DNA of 11,712 nt, taken from positions 1 to 11,712 of the forward strand of contig CAITEL010000321.1 in NCBI GenBank assembly GCA_903891375.1, in the 5' to 3' direction. How positions within the stretch are numbered: the stretch's first letter is position 1; each line of letters begins with the position of its first letter. The notes under the pieces were generated by a model. That model made no database searches and was not told the DNA's origin. It worked only from the letters and a program-made list of their open reading frames with translations. Below are positions 7,059 to 11,712 of this stretch, in pieces. This DNA is from an uncultured Neisseriaceae bacterium (GTDB lineage: Bacteria; Pseudomonadota; Gammaproteobacteria; Burkholderiales; UBA11063). The translations under genes and the position numbers were made by a program.

Positions 7059-8333
7059 ATGAAAATATTAGTCGTTGGTTCTGGTGGTAGAGAACACGCT
7101 ATAGCGTGGAAACTTGCCCAATCCCCATTATGTGAAATTGTATATGTTGCACCAGGCAATGGTGGAACCGCTTTAGAAAATAAAGTTAGAAATATAAATA
7201 TAACTGAAATACCTCAGTTAATTGCGTTTGCTCAAACTAATAAAATAGCATTCACTGTTGTTGGCCCTGAAATACCATTATCACAAGGGATTGTAGATAA
7301 ATTTAAGGAACATAATCTCAAAATATGGGGGCCAACTAAATTTTGTGCACAATTAGAAAGCTCAAAAGCGTTTGCAAAAGATTTCATGGTCAAATACAAA
7401 ATCCCAACAGCAAAATATGCTACTTTTGATAATATAACCACAGCAAAAGAATATCTTAAACAAGAAAACATCCCAGTTGTAATTAAGGCTGACGGCTTAG
7501 CTGCCGGTAAAGGTGTCTTAGTTGCAACGACTATGCACGAAGCAATGGCTTTTATTGACGATATATTCACCCATAATATTTTTGGTGAATCTGGCAATAA
7601 AGTGGTTATAGAAGAATTTCTAGACGGAATTGAAGCAAGTTTTATCGTAATGATTGATGGAAATAACATACTACCTATGGCAACATCACAAGATCATAAA
7701 CGATTACTCAATGACGATAAAGGACCAAACACTGGTGGAATGGGTGCATATTCTCCTGCACCTATCATTTCACAAAGTTTGCACGATAGAGTCATTGATG
7801 AAATTATTCAACCTGTTATTGACGGGATGAGAAATGAAGGACATGAATACACTGGGTTTCTTTATGCTGGACTTATGATTGACCACGACGGTAATCCCAA
7901 AGCACTCGAATTTAACTGTCGCTTTGGTGATCCAGAAACCCAACCAATACTCATGCGCTTAGAAAGTGATTTTGTAACTCTCATAAATGATGGCTTACAT
8001 AAAAAATTAAATATGTGTGAACCACGCTGGAATAATGAGTTTGCGCTAGGGGTTGTAATTGCTACGCAGGGTTACCCTACTCACCCTCGATATAATGATA
8101 TAATTACTGGTGTAGATACTGTCTTTAATAGCAAAGTAAAGGTATTTCATGCAGGAAGCACATTAAAAAATGATAAACTGTATACTTCTGGTGGTAGGGT
8201 TCTGTGCGTTGTCGCATTAGATGAAGATCTGGAACAAGCAAAACAAAAAGTATATAACGCTATTAACAAAATTAATATTGATGGTATGCAATATAGAACA
8301 GATATAGCACACCGCGCATTCGAAACTTTATAA
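7059..8333 (+). CDS. purD: Phosphoribosylamine-glycine ligase (GAR synthetase)
   Basis: Step two of de novo purine synthesis: ATP-dependent joining of glycine to 5-phosphoribosylamine to give GAR, in the cytosol. The 424 residues match the usual length. The N-terminal domain opens with VVGSGGREHAIAWKLAQS (5-22) and has APGNGGT (31-37) and VVGPEIPLSQGIVD (67-80). The ATP-grasp region has KADGLAAGKGVLVA (143-156), VIEEFLDGIEASF (183-195), HKRLLNDDKGPNTGGMGAYS (213-232) and the metal-binding LEFNCRFGDPETQ (283-295). The C-terminal domain has FHAGST (363-368) and TSGGRVL (376-382). No catalytic motif is missing. No strong Shine-Dalgarno is visible before the ATG. Many proteobacteria place purH next to purD; here purD appears alone, between a terminator and a structured intergenic region. 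Confidence 0.98.
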   Translation: MKILVVGSGGREHAIAWKLAQSPLCEIVYVAPGNGGTALENKVRNINITEIPQLIAFAQTNKIAFTVVGPEIPLSQGIVDKFKEHNLKIWGPTKFCAQLESSKAFAKDFMVKYKIPTAKYATFDNITTAKEYLKQENIPVVIKADGLAAGKGVLVATTMHEAMAFIDDIFTHNIFGESGNKVVIEEFLDGIEASFIVMIDGNNILPMATSQDHKRLLNDDKGPNTGGMGAYSPAPIISQSLHDRVIDEIIQPVIDGMRNEGHEYTGFLYAGLMIDHDGNPKALEFNCRFGDPETQPILMRLESDFVTLINDGLHKKLNMCEPRWNNEFALGVVIATQGYPTHPRYNDIITGVDTVFNSKVKVFHAGSTLKNDKLYTSGGRVLCVVALDEDLEQAKQKVYNAINKINIDGMQYRTDIAHRAFETL

Positions 8334-8353
8334 CTACTGACCTGCATCAATTC

Positions 8354-8414
8354 TATCTTCATATTTTGATGACTGATGTATATTTATACCCGGCGCCATC
8401 AAAATATTTAGATA
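8354..8414. repeat. Long inverted repeat with nested palindrome downstream of purD
   Basis: ATATTTTGATG (8361-8371) and CATCAAAATAT (8397-8407) form a perfect 11-bp stem. Beyond a 2x2 internal loop it is extended by TATCT (8354-8358) pairing with AGATA (8410-8414). The 25-base loop holds a second palindrome, GTATA-TT-TATAC (8378-8389), and a GC-rich patch (CCCGGCGCC). No T-run follows, so it is a poor intrinsic terminator. Another CATCAA at 8345-8350 could compete for the same TTGATG. It may be a structured purD 3' end or a small dispersed element. Confidence 0.6.
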
Positions 8415-8446
8415 TAAGTACTTAGACAAATGTTATCAGATATTTT

Positions 8447-8473
8447 ATTTAAGGATATTTATGTCCTTTAAAT
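8447..8473. repeat. AT-rich hairpin in the purD-tolQ gap
   Basis: ATTTAAGGA (8447-8455) pairs with TCCTTTAAAT (8464-8473) with one bulged T, around an 8-base loop. It is followed by AT-rich sequence rather than a clean T-run. It could be a weak terminator for purD or part of a larger structured intergenic element. Confidence 0.4.
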
Positions 8474-8487
8474 TTAATAAGGGCAAT

Positions 8488-8523
8488 GGCTGGATCCCAG
8501 CCTACGCTGGGATGACAAATGTC
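8488..8523. repeat. Dispersed-repeat-like palindrome (GC-rich, single copy here)
   Basis: ATCCCAGC (8494-8501), CTAC, GCTGGGAT (8506-8513) is a perfect 8-bp stem. An alternative stem, GGCTGG-ATC-CCAGCC (8488-8502), overlaps it, and GACA-AA-TGTC (8514-8523) follows. Read on the minus strand it begins GTCATCCCAGC and ends GGGATCCAGCC. This resembles, from memory, small dispersed intergenic palindromes of proteobacteria, such as the Neisseria dRS3 type (ATTCCC, 8 variable bases, GGGAAT). It is much more GC-rich than its surroundings. No second copy lies in this window. Confidence 0.55.
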
Positions 8524-8617
8524 CGAAAATTTGTGTCTTGGTACTTAATTGCTCATGTACGTAGTTTGTTAGGTGCAACACCAAAAATACGAAACTTTAT
8601 AAGGTAATAACACATAA

Positions 8618-9310
8618 ATGAATCAAGAAATTTCTATTATTCAATTAATATTAAATGCAAGTATAATTGTACAAATTGTAATTGGCATCTTAGTATTTTT
8701 TTCTATAGTATCATGGGGTATTATATTTAGTAAATGGTTTTTTTTAGGTAAAGCAAAATACGAAACAAAATCGTTTCTTCGCCAATTCAAAAACACTAAT
8801 AATGTATCAACTTTATATACCGCTTTAAGTGCTAAAGAGGAGCACCATAGCGTTGCGGCTCTTTTTTATAATGGAATAAACGAGTATAACAAGTTAAATA
8901 AACAAGGAACAACTAACCCAGAAGTAATACTACTGAATATTGAAAGAACATTATCGTCTAGCGTCGAGTCTGAAATCGACCGTTATGAAAATAGCCTGTC
9001 TACCCTAGCTACATTTGGCTCGGTAAGCCCATATATTGGGTTACTTGGCACTGTATGGGGAATAATGCATGCATTTATTGGATTAGGTAATATGGGGCAA
9101 GCCACCCTATCTACAGTAGCACCAGGTATAGCTGAAGCATTAGTTGCAACAGCCATGGGATTATTCGTAGCAATTCCAGCATACATTGCATATAATAAGT
9201 TCACGGCGGAAGTAAATAGCCTCAATAATAAAATGAATAAATTTGGCGATGATTTCTTAAATTTAATTAGCAGAAAATTAGCAAGTAATACTCGAGACGA
9301 AAATGACTAA
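8618..9310 (+). CDS. tolQ: TolQ, proton-channel subunit of the Tol-Pal system
   Basis: An inner-membrane protein that with TolR uses the proton gradient to drive TolA and keep the outer membrane tethered during division. It has 230 residues, the same length as E. coli TolQ as I recall it. TM1 is at about 16-37, a cytoplasmic loop holds the ERTLSSSVESEIDRYE helix (109-124), and TM2 (131-155) contains FGSVSPYIGLLGTVWGIMHA. TM3 (170-195) contains VAPGIAEALVATAMGLFVAI. Thr145 and Thr178, the channel-lining threonines, are kept. The SWGIIFSKW segment after TM1 and the GTVWGIMHAF wording favour TolQ over ExbB. An AAGG site lies at 8601-8604, rather far (13 bases) from the ATG. Unusually, ubiG rather than tolR follows, overlapping by 8 bases, so the TolR partner must be encoded elsewhere. 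Confidence 0.9.
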   Translation: MNQEISIIQLILNASIIVQIVIGILVFFSIVSWGIIFSKWFFLGKAKYETKSFLRQFKNTNNVSTLYTALSAKEEHHSVAALFYNGINEYNKLNKQGTTNPEVILLNIERTLSSSVESEIDRYENSLSTLATFGSVSPYIGLLGTVWGIMHAFIGLGNMGQATLSTVAPGIAEALVATAMGLFVAIPAYIAYNKFTAEVNSLNNKMNKFGDDFLNLISRKLASNTRDEND

Positions 9311-10004
9311 ACTACACTTTGACCAACAAGAGATTAATAAATTTAATAACCTCGCACATGAATGGTGGAACACTGATGGTGAATTTAAGACACTACATCA
9401 AATTAACCCAGTAAGGTTACAATTTATTAAAAACCATGTTGAACTTAATGCTAAAAAAGTTATTGATGTCGGTTGTGGTGGTGGTATCCTAACCGAAAGT
9501 TTAGCACAAAATAAGGCTATAGTAACAGGTATCGATATGGCGCCGCAATCTATTGAAACAGCAGAATTACACTTATTTGAAAGTGGTTTATCAGTTGATT
9601 ATCAATGTATTGATTTGTTAAGTATGGCGGAAATACATCCATCTACCTACGACATAGTAATTTGCATGGAAATGCTTGAACACGTACCAAACCCAGATAT
9701 AATAATCGCCAATTGTACTAAACTCTTAAAACCAAATGGGGTGGCTTTTTTTTCAACACTTAACCGCACCTTAAAGAGTTATGCGCTTGGTGTTGTAGGA
9801 GCTGAATATATATTCAAACTACTGCCACGTGGAACGCACAATTATGCAAAATTCATTAAACCTGCCGAATTACGCTCGTTACTCAGTAAAAATGGATTAA
9901 GAATAACTGACATCAAAGGAATAAAGTATAACCCATTTACAGCTAATGCAAGTATATGCCAAAATACAGACATAAATTACATGGTTAGCTGTGTTAAAGA
10001 TTAA
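9303..10004 (+). CDS. ubiG: UbiG, ubiquinone-biosynthesis O-methyltransferase
   Basis: A SAM-dependent enzyme that performs both O-methylations in ubiquinone synthesis at the inner face of the membrane. Its 233 residues match the family length. The N-terminal signature is FNNLAHEWWNTDGEFKTLHQ (14-33), then INPVRL (34-39). SAM motif I is VIDVGCGGG (53-61), the ribose-binding acid is Asp78 in TGIDMA, and the post-motif is CMEMLEHVPNP (121-131). The C-terminal membrane-association and substrate region has LNRTLKSYALGVVGAEYIF (153-171), then LLPRGTHNYAKFIKPAEL (173-190), both highly characteristic. Its ATG lies inside the end of tolQ (8-base overlap), so translation is coupled. Presence of ubiG indicates aerobic, ubiquinone-based respiration. 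A shared hairpin separates it from the convergent purine phosphorylase gene. Confidence 0.97.
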   Translation: MTKLHFDQQEINKFNNLAHEWWNTDGEFKTLHQINPVRLQFIKNHVELNAKKVIDVGCGGGILTESLAQNKAIVTGIDMAPQSIETAELHLFESGLSVDYQCIDLLSMAEIHPSTYDIVICMEMLEHVPNPDIIIANCTKLLKPNGVAFFSTLNRTLKSYALGVVGAEYIFKLLPRGTHNYAKFIKPAELRSLLSKNGLRITDIKGIKYNPFTANASICQNTDINYMVSCVKD

Positions 10005-10031
10005 ACCACGCAAACTTTACATTGTGTGGTT
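10004..10031. terminator. Hairpin between convergent ubiG and purine nucleoside phosphorylase genes
   Basis: AACCACGCAA (10004-10013) pairs with TTGTGTGGTT (10022-10031), ten pairs with one G-T wobble and an 8-base loop. It starts at the last base of the ubiG stop codon and fills most of the 41-base convergent gap. T-rich tails are modest: on the minus strand it is followed by TTTAATCTTT, on the plus strand by no clear T-run. It probably works best for the minus-strand transcript. Confidence 0.55.
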
Positions 10032-10045
10032 CACTAGTTTAGTCA

Positions 10046-10876
10046 TTATAAATTGGATAGTATTGCTAACAATAATGCCTTAAACTTAGTTTGTGTACGT
10101 TTACCTGCGTCAATTACCTCTTGTTCTGTTGCATGATGCGTTGCATATGGCAAGGCTAAATCCGTAATAGCAGCAAGACCAAGGATTTTCATTCCACTAT
10201 GTGCTGCAATTATAGCCTCATGCACCAATGACATCCCTATTGCATCACAATGATTATTAACGTACATTTGTAACTCTGCTCGTGTTCCATAAACTGGCCC
10301 TAGTATCGCAGCATATACTCCTTGACATAAGCGAATATTAGATGTTATGGCAACATTTAGTACAATCTCACGAAGTGCAGGGGTATAGATGTCAAACATA
10401 CCTAAAAACCGTGGCCCAAAATTATTTAAATTTTCACCAAGTAATGGATTAGTACCACTAAAGTTAATATGATCTTCAATCAACATTATATCACCAACTT
10501 TAAAGGTATTATTTAATCCCCCAGCCGCACACGTAATAAATAATGTATGCACACCTAATAATTTCATAGCACGGATAAGTAATGTTGCCGACACCGGTAA
10601 ATGTCCCTCATATATATGAAGTCTACCTTGCATCATTACAACTTGACGACCACCTAACTTACCAAAAATTAAGTTACCCGCATGTCCTGGAGCTGTACTT
10701 TGCGGTAAATGAGGTATTGCAGAATATGGAATCGTGATTTTATCTGTAACATCATCGCTTAATTCACCTAATCCGCTACCAAGAATCATACCAAACTCTG
10801 GTTTATCTTTAACTTGAAAATTAAGAAATTTAGTAATATCTGCAATTTGTTCGTTTATTTGATTTGCTGTAAACAT
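10046..10876 (-). CDS. Trimeric-type purine nucleoside phosphorylase with atypical base-recognition residues
   Basis: Purine salvage enzyme: phosphorolysis of purine nucleosides to free base and ribose-1-phosphate, in the cytosol. I start at the ATG at 10876 (276 residues), six bases after AAGGTG at 10888-10883; a GTG at 10885 would overlap that ribosome site. Phosphate and ribose motifs are kept: GSGLG with Ser34, PGHAGNLIFG (63-72), MQGRLHIYEGH with His87, TCAAGGLN (115-122) and GMSLVHE with Met215. Base contacts differ from human or Bacillus PNP, from memory: Glu201 of FET becomes Gly197 in YGT, Asn243 of ITN becomes Asp239 in ITD, and His257 aligns with Glu251. Preference for inosine/guanosine cannot be assumed. 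The gene follows the acyltransferase by 20 bases and is presumably cotranscribed with it. Confidence 0.88.
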   Translation of the reverse strand: MFTANQINEQIADITKFLNFQVKDKPEFGMILGSGLGELSDDVTDKITIPYSAIPHLPQSTAPGHAGNLIFGKLGGRQVVMMQGRLHIYEGHLPVSATLLIRAMKLLGVHTLFITCAAGGLNNTFKVGDIMLIEDHINFSGTNPLLGENLNNFGPRFLGMFDIYTPALREIVLNVAITSNIRLCQGVYAAILGPVYGTRAELQMYVNNHCDAIGMSLVHEAIIAAHSGMKILGLAAITDLALPYATHHATEQEVIDAGKRTQTKFKALLLAILSNL

Positions 10877-10896
10877 TTTATGCACCTTGATAACAA

Positions 10897-11643
10897 TTAT
10901 TTTTGTACGATTTTATTTATTTGTGTGTATAATTCATCAGATAATTTATCCCGTGAGGAAAAAGATGTTGCCTTAATCGATGGTAATTGCGTTATTTTCA
11001 CCGTAAATCCCCTCATCTGTAGCGTATTAGAAATTGTTTGCCAGAAGGTTATTTCGCCCGCATATGAAACATCCAAGCATCTACCCCCATCTTTATTAAA
11101 ATATTCCAATACCACAGGAACCACTTCAGAATCAGCCATTAAAGTTGACTCCAATAATGGTGCCTTAAATGGCAATAATTTAGTACCATCACTCGTTGTA
11201 CCCTCAGGAAATAAGCCAATAGCTAAACCTTGTTGAAGTTTTTTACTGAGTATTGTATTTACTCGTTTAACATCTGATTTTTTTTTACGATCAATATATA
11301 TTGTACCTGCACTAGATACTATACTGTTTAAAATTGGCCAATGCTTTACTTCTTTTCTACCAACAAAACTCATTGAATAAACCGAGCTTAATACCGCCAC
11401 ATCCAACCATGAAACATGATTTGAAATGTACATCCGATTATGAGTAATATACGCATCACATAAAGTAGCATCTCGGATAACACAACCACCAGAACAAAAT
11501 AAAATACCCTTAGCTATAAATCTTAAAACATATGGCCATATTTTTTTTGAGATAATTTGCGAAAATAGAATAACAGTAAGGTAAAAAAAAGCAATAAATA
11601 GCACTAACAAACCTAACCTTACATATAACCTGATATATTTCAT
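10897..11643 (-). CDS. PlsC-family 1-acylglycerol-3-phosphate acyltransferase
   Basis: An inner-membrane acyltransferase of the PlsC/LPLAT family, which adds a second acyl chain to lysophosphatidic acid or a related lysolipid. From the ATG at 11643 it has 248 residues. An N-terminal hydrophobic anchor lies at about 9-30. Motif I is NHVSWLD (75-81), with the catalytic His76 and Asp81. The GRKEVKHWPIL segment (95-105) leads to motif II, GTIYIDR (113-119). Motif III is LFPEGTTSDG (144-153), and VVPVV (174-178) is motif IV. The start is supported by AGGG six bases upstream and by an ATGA overlap with the stop of an upstream frame; a GTG at 11670 is the alternative. Some relatives (OlsA, NlaA types) use other lysolipids, so plsC is not assigned with certainty. 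The purine phosphorylase gene follows 20 bases later. Confidence 0.92.
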   Translation of the reverse strand: MKYIRLYVRLGLLVLFIAFFYLTVILFSQIISKKIWPYVLRFIAKGILFCSGGCVIRDATLCDAYITHNRMYISNHVSWLDVAVLSSVYSMSFVGRKEVKHWPILNSIVSSAGTIYIDRKKKSDVKRVNTILSKKLQQGLAIGLFPEGTTSDGTKLLPFKAPLLESTLMADSEVVPVVLEYFNKDGGRCLDVSYAGEITFWQTISNTLQMRGFTVKITQLPSIKATSFSSRDKLSDELYTQINKIVQK

Positions 11644-11712
11644 GCATAACCCTGTAACAAATGCAACCACTCGTGGTAGTTACTAATAGAAATCGCTTCA
11701 ACAAACCATGAA
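11640..11712 (-). CDS. 3' end of an unidentified gene upstream of the PlsC-family gene
   Basis: On the minus strand a frame is open from the window edge to a TGA at 11642-11640, encoding the tail SWFVEAISISNYHEWLHLLQ then GYA. Its stop overlaps the PlsC-family ATG as ATGA, the classic translational-coupling overlap. The tail looks protein-like (Trp, His, acidic residues, amphipathic end). Only 23 residues are visible, so the family cannot be named. It is probably the first visible member of the minus-strand operon. Confidence 0.55.
   Translation of the reverse strand, partial: SWFVEAISISNYHEWLHLLQGYA

Noticed and set aside
7232..7669. 145-residue minus-strand frame inside purD
   Set aside because: Antisense to conserved ATP-grasp motifs of purD; a shadow frame.
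8596..8601. TTTATA as a -10 box for tolQ
   Set aside because: It overlaps the AAGG ribosome site and has no -35 at suitable spacing; a transcript from it would start at or after that site.
10814..11236. 140-residue plus-strand frame opposite the acyltransferase
   Set aside because: Antisense to the conserved PlsC motifs, overlaps the start of the purine phosphorylase gene, and shows no domain.

Overview
The window is low-GC DNA (A+T clearly dominant by eye) from a Gram-negative bacterium. A UbiG-type ubiquinone methyltransferase, a TolQ proton-channel subunit, an acylglycerophosphate acyltransferase and a lipoprotein with an outer-membrane-type signal together point to a proteobacterium, most likely an AT-rich gamma- or betaproteobacterium. 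I cannot fix the genus. There are no rRNA, tRNA, CRISPR, transposase or phage genes. Coding density is high, and the only sizeable gene-free stretches are 6872-7058 and 8334-8617.

Layout. (1) 1-518: a small unknown protein, possibly cut by the window edge, coupled to an XRE-type HTH regulator. (2) 547-3464: a tight plus-strand run of a membrane O-acyltransferase (acyltransferase-3 family), a dihydroorotate-dehydrogenase-fold flavoprotein and an alpha/beta hydrolase. The flavoprotein keeps the catalytic Cys and FMN-type motifs but lacks several orotate-contacting residues, so it may act on another substrate. (3) 3542-6871: an 1109-residue secreted lipoprotein with a Cys-containing beta-rich N-terminal module, an octaproline linker, three beta-rich modules and a large unassigned C-terminal domain that looks enzymatic. 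A hairpin terminator follows it. (4) 7059-8333: purD, behind an extended -10 promoter with a palindrome in its spacer. (5) 8334-8617: a gene-free stretch with a long inverted repeat, a second hairpin and one copy of a dispersed-repeat-like palindrome. (6) 8618-10004: tolQ overlapping ubiG, an unusual pairing without tolR. (7) 10046-11712, minus strand: the 3' end of an unidentified gene, a PlsC-family acyltransferase and a trimeric-type purine nucleoside phosphorylase, all coupled. This unit converges on ubiG over a shared hairpin.

Functionally this is mostly housekeeping (purine synthesis and salvage, quinone synthesis, envelope energy coupling, phospholipid synthesis). Into it are set an accessory block of surface or metabolite modification genes (547-3464) and a large exported protein. 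The best candidates for new biology are that three-gene block with its non-canonical DHOD-like enzyme and the unassigned C-terminal domain of the lipoprotein. Next come the purine nucleoside phosphorylase, whose base-recognition residues differ from the classical ones, and the structured purD-tolQ intergenic region.
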